Source of the DNA: Baylisascaris procyonis
Lineage: Eukaryota > Nematoda > Chromadorea > Rhabditida > Ascarididae
Reading direction: 5' to 3'
Assembly: GCA_037389465.1 (NCBI GenBank)
Contig: JAZARR010000172.1
Location: 2,666,001-2,730,000, forward strand
DNA length: 64,000 nt
Shown here piece after piece: positions 49,201-61,304 of this stretch (its first letter is position 1; the number at the start of each line of letters is the position of its first letter). The notes below the pieces were generated by a model. That model made no database searches and had not been told where the DNA came from. It worked only from the letters and a program-made list of their open reading frames with translations. A program made the translations under genes and the position numbers.

Positions 49201-52200
49201 AAAATTCCGCCTTGTCTATTAAAAACTAAAAAGGATCTGAAAAGAGGTTTGTAAGCTCCCTCATGAGCTAGTTTTCGAACGCGTCGATTTTAACGGTGCA
49301 AATAAAAGTGCGAACGCTAGAAATCGTGAGACTTATAAACGTTGAAGTGTAGTATATATAAACAAATATATGTAATTCAAATATCAACAGGTGTACACGT
49401 TTTACCTGTAATTCATTAGACTCGCCAACTGCTAGATCGCCACGTTTTGTTGAAGAGCGTGTTTCACGTAATTTATAAATATCACCATCTACAGATACCT
49501 CTCGCCAAACATACATCTTTTTACAATCCTCGTAAGCTGCATTCTCATCCTTAAAAACATTATTATAACCACAAATCATATAGATACTTATTCGAAAGGA
49601 TTAAAAAAACAATTTCGAGAAAAAAAGAAGAAAAGAAAGAGAGAAACACAAAAAATAAAGAGTTAGAAAAAGAAGGAGAGAGACAAAACTAAAATTATAA
49701 TAAAGAAAAAAATAAAAAAATAAAACGCAAATGTTCAATTATTTACGAACAATTTAAATAAGTCCTATTAAAATAAAAATTTCTCAATTAAGGATAATTC
49801 TAAAATTAAAATTTATTGTAGTATACCTATATTAATAAAGAATATAAATAATATTAGCTATTGTGAGAATAGTGAATTAACGAAAGCCTTTCTTCACATT
49901 TACCTCCCCCCACCCTCTCTCACTTAAACCTTCGATGAATCCCCGCACAGCAGTTCAAGGTCTTTTTTCCTTCACCTTTGCCATATGCAACGTCTTTTGC
50001 CCCATTTCTATTCGTTAACTTTATATAAAGAACTCGCCAAAACATTTTAAAAAATCACGGGTATCTCCTCTTCCGATCTCTGCATTTGAACCGGGGGGGA
50101 GAGGAAGGCAGACAAATTTAGGCATTTCATAGAACCATGAGGATAAAACAACTCGAAGACGAGCACCTCAATTGCAAAGTCTATAATCCAAGCATAACAA
50201 CCAATAAAATCACTCTCAGACCAATCGCTGGCAATCCCTCCAGTCCATAAATCCACTCCCACTCCATTACGACCCTTCATATATAAGGAAGATGCAAAAC
50301 TGAGCTCAAACAAACCTGTTCTTGAAGTGGATGTGGATGTAAAATAAGGATTCCATTTGTTGTTAAACCATCCACCTCACCATTCTTTTTTGTCCATTTA
50401 GTTGCCTTTTCCTATAAACGTCGCTTCCTTTAAAACAACAATTAAAATAAAAGCTATTATCATCAGATATCCAAGCCGCATAATTCAAAATGTTGACCTG
50501 TGAGATGAATTGAACATAAATTCTTTATGCAACAATCTCAGGCATTAGCTTATTCAATCCATAAACCTATACAACTTCCGGTACACTTCAGTGTACATTT
50601 TACAAACATTTAAATAAACCTTGACATCGCCTATCACCTCCATCACTGCCCAGTCTTTGATACCTGTCTCTCCACCTACTTTACTCGGTATACACTTGTT
50701 TTTCAAAGAAAACTACTAAAGAACTTTGATGAATTGCCAATTCAAAGAATTAATCATTCCCTTATAATCGATAAAGACGAATCTGCACGAATGCGTCCAT
50801 CATATTCTCCCGAAACGATAAAAAATCATATTCGCTCTCACGGGGATTCCGAGAGGTTTGGGCCTCCTCCTTTTTGCTCTTCTCTTTCCTCTTTTTTTTT
50901 TCACTTATAAATTATCTTGCAGACCACCGATTGTGCTTTTATTTATTCGTTAGTGAAGGGTCTCAAATTCGGATCTTTCTATGAATAACATTTTCATTCA
51001 TTATCGAAACAATGACTCTTATGAGAAAGCAATCTAATTAAAAACTTTTCAACCTTATCCATATTACCACAATCACAAAAACTAAATAAAATATATTACT
51101 TACTCCGAGAAAAATATTTCTGGAAGCGTCAAATCCAGCCGCATAAAGACGAGCTGTATGTGGCTGATCTCGATCAATCAATATTCGGCATGCATATCGA
51201 CTGATCGTTGATGAAATTGGTCGTTGTCCGATCACCTCACCTCCATTAAGACCACCATTTGGAGCACGTAAGAGACGCTGTACCGATATGTTGTTGCCAG
51301 CTTAAAACATATGCGCTCAAATTCAAAATCAACTGAAACACTTAAAATAAAAATAACTTTGTCGTGTCTGACTGCTTGTCTGTCTGCTTCCGCTGGTCAA
51401 TTATTTACATCCTCTCTAATGTTCACTTCCTTGGTAAGCAAACGAATTCGCATATCTAATACGATGTCAATCGAACTACCACGCATTCAGCTGTCCATCA
51501 TTTTTGACTGACAAGCATACAATAGCGTATCATGGGAATAAAAAAATGAAAAAGTATAGAAAAATCTAAGCAAAAGAACACTCGAGTGATTGATTGTGAC
51601 AGCTGAGATGAGTGAAAATGGTTTAATTGAAGAAAAAAAGACGAAAATCTGATGTAAGTGCAAGAAAAAAATTTTTTTACAAACACATTTTGTAAATATT
51701 TCAACTTAAAAAAATATTTTCACGAATAAATGTGGAAAATGAAAATAAAAATATGCTGGAATTATTGCAACTTTTTTTAAAGAAGGAAAATATTTCATGC
51801 TACCTCAAAGATGTGAAAAATTCGCTTGAGATAATTTTGGAAAATAAAATAAACCTAAATGAAAATATTAGTGGGAAATTTCAAGATCAAATCGCCACAA
51901 TGCAATGAGAAGAAAGACACCTTATCAATTTATGCACTCAAGAGGACAGCACATCCATCTTCATTTAATAAAAAAACAGACACGATAGAGTACACGCAAT
52001 CAGTCCACCGACTCACAGACATCCGACAATCAGACATCAAACGACACACAGACATCCGCTAATCAGACATCAAAAAGTAAGTTTCCGCAAGCACTTTGCA
52101 CCACATCAATGACCTAAAATAAGTGAACAAAAGGTGACTAGAGTTCGATCATGACAGAAAACCAATCGCAATCCCGCAACTTCATTCGTAAGAAATATAC

Positions 52201-55200
52201 TCGTGGTCTGATCGCTGATCACATTTCGGCAAGGATAAATCCCATCCTACAGCATATTTCTAGAGAAAAGTCTCTGAAAGTTATGAAAATATAAACACCT
52301 GGAGAGAGAACAACATTGGAACCAGCAGCAAGCCATGTATCGACAATTGTAAAATCAATTTGCTCCTCAGAGGATCGTCCAACCTGAAAAATAAAAATTA
52401 AAAACGATTGCCACAAACAATGAAAAAAATTTCAGTCGGCAATATAAATGAGGATTTTTAACTCGTCAACTCTTCCTTGATTTACTTCGTTATCGCTTGA
52501 ATATAAATAAGGATTCCCGAATTTACTAGCAAGGACATAGCTAATGCTAATGCCGAACAAGAAATAGGATGGGAAGAGGGGGGAGGGGGAAGGGAGGGAA
52601 GAAGGGATGTGGGAAATGAAGGAGAGAAGGTGAAAGAAGTGAAAAGGAGGATAGGAAGGGGTGAAAAGGATATCCCTATTTGAGTCATTCTTTTGGATGC
52701 GATGCAGATGAAATTTTGAGTGAAAATCGAAAGTTGGACTGAATTTTCGGGACAAAATTTAAATTTTCAAAAAAAAAAACTTCATTAACTGCAAACCAAA
52801 CAAATAGCCAGAAGCGCTTCCCCTTCCCTCCTTCGCCCCACCCCCGTGGGCCCTTCCTCCCCCCCCCTTTTCTATGTGTTCCGCTGGTTACGGGTAATAT
52901 TTGGCTGCAGTATTAAAAAGATATAAGCGACGAAAGATTTTTTATGTTCACTTACATCGAACCGACAACAATAGGCTTAAAAAAAGAATAAAAAACTTGA
53001 TATTCGATAGTCTACAATGAAAAAAACTTTTTCAACAACAAAAAGAAATAATCCGGAAATTTAGATGTATTCAAAGAAAAGAGATCAAGTGAAAGGAGGC
53101 TAACTTGAAACATTAAAAAAATTAACCTGAAATATCAATAAAAATAGGCCTGAAATATAAAAAAGCACAAACCTGAAACATATCTTTAGCTGGATCGGGT
53201 ATATATTCCACAAGAACTGTATGAGTTCGATTATATGAGTAGGAAACAACATGTCGTGAAGAATCGAGAACCGCCTGAAATGAAATATTGGCACATTAAT
53301 TTCAAATAATCGAAACTTCAACCTTCATGTTAGCGTTTTCATTCTATTATTCAGAAAATCATTAACTCATCGTTAACTCTATGAGAGATATGGAGAAAAT
53401 GCTTGAGAAAGGAGAAGTGAGTCTGTAAGGTTTAAAATTAAACCTTTCAGTCTGTAAGGTTTAATTTTAAACCTTCCAATTTGTAAGGTTTAAAATTAAA
53501 CCTTTTTTACACTGGAAAATAAAACTCACATCTGTTTAGATATAAATTTTATTTATTTTTACTGCATTTATCTTTCTTCGCCACTGAAAATATCCACACA
53601 ATTCAATAATCCGAACAAACACAGTACCTACTCCTCTCCCCCTCCCAATTCCCACTACCCCATTCTGTAATCGTCGCTATTGCAGTAGTATATATTCATC
53701 GAGTGGAAATTCAATGCTTGCACTAGCAATGGAATGTGTAATTAAAGCCAGAAAATTGGCTAGATAAAAATTAAAAATGGACGGAAGAAAGGATCTGCCC
53801 ATTGAACATCATCAACAATCAATAAAACAACAGATATGTGAATGAACAGCTATAACAGGTGTATAATTAGGGAATAGAGGAAGTAAGTATACAAAATTCA
53901 AAAAGTGATTCCTGAGAAAATGAGGCCAGAGAGGAACTATATATAAGGAAGTAATTTCTATCAAACCTCTTTTTCTATACCACTCTTGAACATTCCTATT
54001 TTCACGTAAACCTGAGGTAGTAAAGGCGGAGGGCCGCAAAGGAATTTCGTCTAATAGATCTGCCCATCACGGGTATGGTCTAGCGCAAATACCTATGCTT
54101 TTTCCTTTTCTTTTTCAGCTGTATTTGGTCGAACTGATATTTGCCCATGGGATGCGCTTTAGTACCGACCCTTTCTCCCTCTTTCCCACAATCCTCCCAA
54201 ACGTTATAGTAGAGTTGTGAAAGATGAAAAAATAACCTCGGTTTGTCGTGGCGGTACATTAATTGAGCTACTAGTACCCTTCTTAATACCATTACCCACA
54301 ACACGTTTAGTGACGGCCATTTTTGAACGATGCTTTCGACCATGTGAATTGCTACGTCCACTTTCTTGAGATCCATTATACCTATATTATGATTAAATAT
54401 TAGAAAAAATTTAATTAAATTAATGATTTAAAAATAAATAAATAAAACCGAATTATTGAAGCAGTGATGATCAATGTTATTATAATCAAATTTGAAATTG
54501 ATATGACGCTTTGCTTTTTGTTGAAAACTTTAAAATACTGCCTAGTTTTCTTGAACGCCCCTTCTCCTTCCCTATCTCCCCAATCTTCCCTCTACCTGCA
54601 CGGAAATGGCTCATGTTTAAAAGCTCCTAAACACTACTTTAAAGGCTCCTAAATAAAATCCAAGCGTTCAAGTGAAGTTTTTATATAAAAAATGGGAGAG
54701 CTGATAGACTGACAACTTATTTGAAAAAATCTCTCTAAAAAAAAAACAATTAAACAGCCAACTTTTAAACACGAAAATGACAAAAATTGATGAAATTTAC
54801 GGGTCAATAAGATTTGTTCATTCCTATATCAGATTGAGATGACAATAACTAAGGATTTAATTGTTGAGATATCTTCTTTCCTCTTATTCAAAATAAAACA
54901 TTCAATCAAATTTTCGTTATACAATAGATAAAAATTCAATTATATCTTTTTTTTTTTTGAAAATACCTTATTTTAATAAATATAAGTTCACAATATAGTA
55001 ATAAAAGTAATAAAAAATACATTTAAATAAAAATCAATAGAAAGTGCAATACTATTAAAAGCCTTTCAACGCATCGTTGAATGTATCAGTGGGAATTTTT
55101 TTTTTTAATGAAAGAGAAAAAATGAAAAATTCGGAAGTGTAAAATTTTCCATATTCAGATCAATTATTATAAATATATTAATAGTTTATGAGTCAAATAT

Positions 55201-55741
55201 ATACTTCAAATATTTAATAAAATATCTTAAACACGATTTTTCTTTACTTGACGTCATCGGATAAGCTGAAAAATCCACTTTAAAGGTTTTACTGAAAATT
55301 AAAAATTCTGGAAAATTTGCAGCATAAAAATTTTTTTCTCTTATAAAAGACAGCATAACGGCAGTATGATTAGTGCAATGTTGGCAATGATTCAAAAGAT
55401 GAATCCTCGAGAAAATATATCCGATATTCGGATGAGTGGAATAGAAATGGGATTAAGGGTTCCCCTCTATGCCATCTCCCCCTTCCCTCCCCCCCCCCCT
55501 CATGAATCAAATGAATAATAAAAAAGAGAGGTGATGGCTTTCATCAACGAACATAACGATTGGTTTCGATTGTTATCAAATGCAGTTCAAATACAATTAT
55601 GCTCGACTTTATTTTTTCTTGTTTGCTACTGTCTCTTAACTAACTTTTCTCTTAAAACTTGTTGAAGTAAGATGTTACTCTACTTTTTGAAGCCCTTATG
55701 GGCTGCGCTTTTCGTAGCTCTTACTGTGACTACAGTGACTT

Positions 55742-55795
<54 letters not shown>

Positions 55796-56440
55796 TGTCT
55801 AGTATTTCAGGGCAATGCGTTTCTCTAGAGTTCGATGCCAATTTTTCACAAGACAATTGAAGAAACCTAATCCAGTTTCATCTCAAATACTTAACACCGC
55901 TAACGATTTATTTTCAATTTTATTAATGAAGAAATATAGCAGTTGATAAACGATTCACCTCACTTCAATAAAGTTTACCGAATATCAATTGCACTATTGT
56001 TGTTATATTGCACCCAATGTGTTATAGATGAGATATTTTAGCACCTCTAGAATTTACAACTCCATAAGTGTACTGTAAAATATAATCTATGCTTATCAAT
56101 ATGACCTTGGTGGAATATAACGAAGTTCACTTGAAAGCATTTTATCGGCTACTTTAAGCGTGGCGCAAATGTCTTAGCCAGTGTCATTTGCGCCACATGA
56201 GCATTGCACAAAGATATGGTTTTTTTTTCACTAACGCAATGTCTTTTTCATATGCGCAAATAATTTGTTACTGAATAATGAAAACAAAGAAATAATGAAA
56301 AAGACAAACCCAAGTAAAATTAATTCCCCATATTTGCATGTATCTTCTTCTTCGAATGACGTCACCACCATACCGTCACCCACTTTCACCTCGTTAGAAT
56401 TGTTATGATTTTCAAGAGTTATCGATGAATCCTCAGCCAT
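46293..56440 (-). CDS. Pellino E3 ubiquitin ligase homologue, eleven coding exons
   Basis: A 483-residue Pellino, somewhat longer than the usual 420-450. Exons (minus): 56440-56310, 54381-54237, 53274-53173, 52383-52299, 51300-51104, 50411-50316, 49549-49406, 48798-48704, 48010-47902, 47195-46981, 46425-46293. All phases agree and 1452 bases make 484 codons. In order: KYGELILLGYNGS; an FHA-type domain from VEYIPDPAKDMFQVGRSS through ISRYACRI, ARLYAAGFDASRNIFLG, VDGLTTNGILILHP, YVWREVS and IDLCGATLLWRT; then the RING-like zinc region with PQCPVNLNTL, YLGCGHVQGKHTWG, CPICLVDS, NPCGHVC, FHPVCPFC and YVRLIFQD. Family knowledge: Pellinos bind phosphorylated IRAK/Pelle-type kinases by the FHA domain and ubiquitinate them. 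All expected Cys and His of the CHC2CHC2 region are present, so it should be active. The start is the Met of MAEDSSITLENH; the frame stays open upstream without another ATG. The exon 8 donor was taken as AG|GTGACT because GTAAGG five bases earlier would break the frame. Confidence 0.95.
46606..46660 (-). other. Candidate poison exon in the last Pellino intron
   Basis: Between coding exons 10 and 11 a 55-base stretch is flanked by a good acceptor (TTTACAG) and a donor (GTACAG). It joins in phase after exon 10, reads YNAVKESAYSLQKGLRY and ends in an in-frame TAG. Inclusion would remove the final HGTNSFHPVCPFC-containing zinc part. Skipping it gives the conserved protein, so it is either an alternative exon or a decoy. 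Confidence 0.3.
52001..52075 (+). repeat. CAGACATC simple repeat in Pellino intron 4
   Basis: Degenerate repeat of CAGACATC and CGACAATCAGACATC units. Confidence 0.8.
52562..52610 (+). repeat. G-rich homopurine tract in Pellino intron 3
   Basis: GGATGGGAAGAGGGGGGAGG and further G runs. The Pellino transcript carries the C-rich complement. A C-rich tract of the opposite polarity follows near 52.82-52.87 kb. Confidence 0.75.
53421..53510. repeat. Three tandem palindromic units in Pellino intron 2
   Basis: Three units of about 29 bases, each centred on AAGGTTTAAAATTAAACCTT or the variant with AATTTTAAACCTT. Each unit is nearly self-complementary, so every copy can fold as a hairpin. Confidence 0.85.
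55672..55946 (+). CDS. Possible small secreted peptide gene nested antisense in Pellino intron 1
   Basis: An ATG at 55672 opens MLLYFLKPLWAALFVALTVT, a convincing signal peptide, and then runs into a (TA)n array. A second frame from 55803, directly after the acceptor-like TCTAG, reads YFRAMRFSRVRCQFFTRQ, then LKKPNPVSSQILNTANDLFS, and ILLMKKYSS with a stop at 55944-55946. A poly(A) signal follows 21 bases later. Joining them needs a 68-base intron made mostly of the TA array, from a weak GTGACT donor at 55735, giving 68 residues. The unspliced frame instead gives a 62-residue product with an Ile-Tyr repeat. Basic pairs (LKKP, MKKY) and one Cys are seen. No family recognised. No clear spliced-leader acceptor precedes it. 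Confidence 0.3.
55745..55790. repeat. (TA)n microsatellite
   Basis: Forty-six bases of alternating AT. It lies in Pellino intron 1 and would form most of the small intron of the antisense peptide candidate. Confidence 0.97.
55967..55972 (+). terminator. Poly(A) signal candidate of the nested peptide gene
   Basis: AATAAA 21 bases after the stop codon at 55944-55946. Confidence 0.4.
56161..56195. repeat. Perfect 11-base inverted repeat in Pellino intron 1
   Basis: TGGCGCAAATG and CATTTGCGCCA flank a 13-base loop. The arms contain TTTGCGCC, close to E2F-type sites. It lies about 115 bases past the exon 1 donor of Pellino. Confidence 0.85.
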
Positions 56441-56588
56441 GTACGGATCACCAAAAACCCGTTCGATCGGAAATTCGTGTTTGCTCTTACTGGTGGTATT
56501 ATCCAGTATGAAGAAGCACAACAATTGTTTAGTTGGTTTATTTGGTGTGCCTCTTTATAGCAATACACTTCATAGAACACATCTAAAC

Positions 56589-56600
56589 CTGAAATTAATT
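56589..56600 (-). promoter_or_regulatory. Probable 5' acceptor of the Pellino message
   Basis: Minus-strand AATTAATTTCAG ends at 56589, about 150 bases upstream of the chosen ATG. It could be a spliced-leader site or the end of an intron in the 5' untranslated region. Confidence 0.4.
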
Positions 56601-58401
56601 TCAGTTGCTCGTTGAATGAGGGGTTCATATGACGGATAGACGAACGTTGATCTCGAGTGATTGCATTAGCGCATTTTTCTATTCAGACGAAGTAAGGCAT
56701 TACTAAAAAAAATTATTTAGTAATACAAATTTTAATTTAATTATTGCATATGTATCGTGCAAGAATATTCTAGCGGTGGGATTTTTCTAAAAGTGGCGCA
56801 TATGTCATGTCACGTGTCACTCCTGACATACATCAAGCGCAAGCATAATGATCATCACTTCATCATAGATAAGGTGATATATAGTATAGATTAAAAAACA
56901 CCGCAAAAGGATGGTAAGGTGCAAAATCAACCAGTGACCAAAAGATAGGAGATGAAATGATTTTGTAGATCTTATACCGGAAGTTGTTTAACTTTTTTTT
57001 TAACTCAGAGGATGGAAAATATGCTTTGAAAATATTTTTATGCAAATTTATAGGGGGGGGGGGAATATTCTCATTTATGAATAAATTAAGGAAATAAAGG
57101 AAATAAATTGTTTATGCAAAATAGTTTTTAAAAAATCTTATTTGAATAAATTAATTTTTTTATTTCCTTATTCCTTCGCACCTTTCGAAGGTCGAAATTA
57201 CACTTTATTTCGTTTCTATTGTATTTTTTTTTCTTTATTACACTTCCCCTCATCCATTTCTATTATACTTTCAGCGCTATGCAAATTTTGCTTCTTTCAT
57301 ACGGTAGCAGTGAATTTGCATATGAAAATTGTTCACTCCGCATATGACATCACTGTGACCATTATGCGGATTTGAACTTATCAAAAACTTGCGATAAGTC
57401 CAGGTCGAATCAGACAAGTGAGATGGAAGGAAGAGGGGAAGTGCGAAAGGTGAAAATCACGTAAATAAATTTTCAATACATGAAATAGCTTCCCATCTAT
57501 TTCCTATATGTAGTTTTGTTCAATCTTCAATTTATTTCATTTCCTTCACTAAGTTAAGCAGATTCGACTCGATTTTGATCTCTTATTTTTAAATTTATTT
57601 ATGAAGCTATCAACTACTTACTAAATCCAGTCATACTGTAAGCCATATATGCTAGAATACGGTAGTTATCAGTGTCTATCATACTTTTTTTTAACTCTCT
57701 ATGGGAAACATTCTTTTAATGGACATTTTAATGAATATCTCAAAGTGCGAATATTTTATAGTGTTGAAATTCGAGTGTATAATAAAACCAATGAAATAAA
57801 AATATCGTCGGAAAAAAAACCAACCAACAGAAGTGATACGAATGGATCGAATTATTTTTTTGGTTTTTTGGTTAAATTATTTTTTTTTTTTGGTTTTTGA
57901 AAAAAATTTCTTAAATAATATTATAATATATTTGTGTTGCTTTTGGTACTTCAATGATAATGGACGGAAAAAACTTTCCTTTTTCTAATATTTAAATTTT
58001 TAAGGATAATATAAAAGCGTGCGATTTTCATAATCAGCAAATCAATAAAATTTGGTGATCAAAGATGCACGACGATCAATGCGGAAAACATGTATAACAG
58101 TAGAAAATGTATTGCTTTGAACTATACAGTAATGCAATGTTTATCAAAGATCAACATTTACTATATCCTTATTTACTGTACGAATAAATATAAATAATAC
58201 CTATCTGTTGTACTACCAAAAGACACAAATAAAACCCCATGCTTATACAGGTCCTAATATTTAAAAAAAAAGAAAAAAGAAAGACATATAAGATACAGAT
58301 ATATTCAAGCCATCAAAAGCTTGGTAGAATATCGATGACGAGGGTCTATAAGTGATTTATGTCTTCGATCTGAAAGTGCGACTTCGTTCTCGCTTCGCGA
58401 A

Positions 58402-58451
58402 GGTGGGGGAAGGGGATGGGGGAGGGGAGGGAGGAGGGGGGACAGGGGGGT
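58402..58451 (+). repeat. Strong G-quadruplex-forming tract
   Basis: At least six runs of three or more G on the plus strand separated by one to three bases (for example GGGGGAAGGGGATGGGGGAG). This is the best quadruplex candidate in the window. Confidence 0.9.
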
Positions 58452-58819
58452 CTCTCTAAATCATCGATTAACTAAGCATCGATTATTTGAATAAATCTAA
58501 TGAAGAGGAAAATTCAATATAAATTCAACGGAATATCCTCGGAAGAAAATATTGCAGGATGGCCAAAAATTGGATTATTTAGATAGCCATCAGATACTTT
58601 GTGTAATAAAGTCTAACATAAATGATCACTAAGCTAATGCTTTACAATTAATCAAAATAAACGAATAATATTTATTTTCCGATACATGGAATATTTGAAA
58701 TTCTTGCAAATGAATTTAGATATTTTTTTAAAAAGCGATCTAAAATTTATAAATTTTTTTTCAAATTCAATAATTTCAATATGGGATTGTTATATATCTA
58801 TGATCGAGATGGAAAATTT

Positions 58820-58925
58820 AAGAAAATTTTTGATTTGAGTTGAAAAATTGGAAAAATTTTCCGAATTGAGTTGAAAAATTGAAAAAATTTTTGATCTGAG
58901 TTGAAAAATTTTCCAATTTTTTGTT
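58820..58925. repeat. A/T-rich minisatellite of about 27-base units
   Basis: Three to four copies built on TTGAGTTGAAAAATTGGAAA. Confidence 0.85.
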
Positions 58926-59744
58926 CAACACGCTAAATTTAAGAGCGGAAGTTAAACCTGTCGAACCAGTTGAATAATACCGGTTGTCAGCAAAACAACC
59001 AATTTGCGATAACATACGTAAGGCAAATAAGTAGAGGCTTAGTAGAGATGACACAAAAAGCTCGCTGTGCATCGAAAAAAATAAATGAATGGTGGATAAA
59101 TATCGACATGGGAACTAATATTGAAAAATTCGATTTAACTTTCTTTTATTCAATAATTATGCTTTTCCAGGTTCATTTTTAAAGGTTTTTTTTTCAAAAA
59201 AGTTAATTACAATATCAAATAAAAAATTTAAAAAAAAAGTGATTTATTTTCGATGGAAATAAAAATGAAAAAAAAGAGAAAAAATCGTTTAAAAAAACGT
59301 TGAGTGGAATAAAAAAAAATTAATTATTTTCACCCGTTTTTTTAAACAAATTTTTTTACCTTAATTAACTCAGAAATTGAAATATTTCACATATTTTAAT
59401 GCTTAAATATAAAGCAGCTAAATTTTTTATTATTTTATCATTTATACAATTACAACATTGTTTTTATTACTATTACTATCATTATTATATTTTAAAAGTA
59501 AATTTATTCAATTTCACTGTTAAGTTTGATAAAATTTTTTAAAGCGATCTATTAAAATCAACTATTTCCTCTCATAAATAGCATGATATAGTCATATAAT
59601 TAACAAATTTGATTGCAGCGTTTATTAAATTCAATCCTTTCGTAAAATTCCCCTTCCAAAATGAACCGTAAATTTTCTTGCTCATGGATTTTTTATTTTT
59701 TGGTTGATAAATTCCAATCAAGAAACTGATCAATAAAATGGAGT

Positions 59745-59862
59745 TATTTCCCGGGAAGGATTGAGGGCTGTTCCTCCTGAGTCCTATTTCCTGGGAAGGG
59801 TTGAAGGCTCTTCCTGACTCGTATTTCCCGGGAAAGTTGAAGGCTCTTCCTGACCCCTCCCC
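59745..59862. repeat. Minisatellite, three units of about 40 bases
   Basis: Each unit has TTTCCCGGGAA or TTTCCTGGGAAG followed by GGTTGAAGGCTCTTCCTGA. It is GC-richer than its surroundings, and the CCCGGG core is palindromic. Confidence 0.85.
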
Positions 59863-61260
59863 AACCCCTAGGATTTCCCTCTCACATCCTCCATACTCCA
59901 AACTCTTTCATGATAACTTACAAATAAAAGAGTAATACTAGTATTCACTAAATATCTCATAAAAATTCATTCAAAACCACAATTAATGAAATAAAGATGG
60001 AAATTTCTCACAATTGTTTGTTTATACGCCGAAAATGTTTATCGTAAAATGAAACTAAATAAACTAAAAAGAGAGAGTAAATACACAACGAAATAAAAAT
60101 AGTAAACACTACAACAAACAGAAGTGAAAATGCAGAAATCCCCTCTCCCCTTCCCCTAAATAGGATGTTTTCCCCTCAATTTTCTTTTATTAAATAGCCA
60201 AAATATATTTGAATAAAAAAATTCGCTTAATTTCAGGATTTTAGAATCTCTTAAATATTGATAAATAAGTTTAAATTAAATTAATACTTGAAAAAATCAT
60301 CTTCTGATGATTTATTATTTTACTTCAAAGTAATCCACGTTAATATCGAGAATAGTTATAAAGTAAAAATAAGAGAGAATAGATAATAAAAGCGATTTTC
60401 TCCCCCAACACCCCTCCCCTCTCCCTCTCCTCTTTCTTTTCAATAACAATACTATTCAATCCTTCGAGTTCCTCATATAGAAAAATTTTTACTGTCAATT
60501 AGCATTTTTTATTAGACATGAAAAATTTTTTCTTTCGAAGTTTTTATATTTCTTAAAATAGAATTTGTTTTCAAAGGTTATTGCCTGAAAATCCCGCAAA
60601 ATAATGAGTAAATTATGTCGAACTACATCAACATTTAATTAAATAATCATAATTCTGTTAATAACGTCATATAATAATACAAATAAAGTAAAAAATTTAA
60701 AAAAAAAAAGAATCACATAAGAGGATTCTTTTAAAACGAATATTTTTTTAAATCTGAAATTTTCCTCGTCATTTCTAAATTGTAAAATTTTAAGTGAAAA
60801 TTCAAAAAGAGTAAACGTCAATAAAATATTCCATAAAGTGATGAGTGTACATATCGAATTGGTGTTGTTAACTTAAAAAACAATATTGGAAAGTTCACAT
60901 TATTGACTGATAGCATGACTCTACTCTATTATTTTTTTTTTCTCCATTCGTCAAAAATTTTTTCAACTTTTGCAAAGAAGAAAGTCTATTCTTTCAAAAA
61001 AAAAAGAAGAAAAAAATTCAACAATTCAATTTTTTCCCGAAAGGAAAATTTTCCAATAAAAAAAAATTTTCAACATTTCGCCAAAAAAACGATGAGTAGC
61101 ATAATAATTATCTTAAAAGATAACTCTTTATTCGTTACCAATTATTAATATTTTATTTTTTTATTTTTGGAAAAATTTTTTCAACGAGAAATTTTTTCAG
61201 TGAGCAACGCAAATAAATTTAAATCTAAAAAAAATTTCCATAGATCGCAGAATAAAATTA

Positions 61261-61262
<2 letters not shown>

Positions 61263-61302
<40 letters not shown>
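61263..61302. repeat. (TA)n microsatellite
   Basis: Forty bases of alternating AT. Confidence 0.97.

Positions 61303-61304
<2 letters not shown>

Noticed and set aside
39128..56440. LAMTOR3 and Pellino as one trans-spliced operon
   Set aside because: Same strand, but about 5 kb apart, and each has its own acceptor-like 5' site.
59572..59901. 109-codon minus-strand frame
   Set aside because: Its N-terminal half is the translation of a minisatellite. The C-terminal half has no match and no exon partner.
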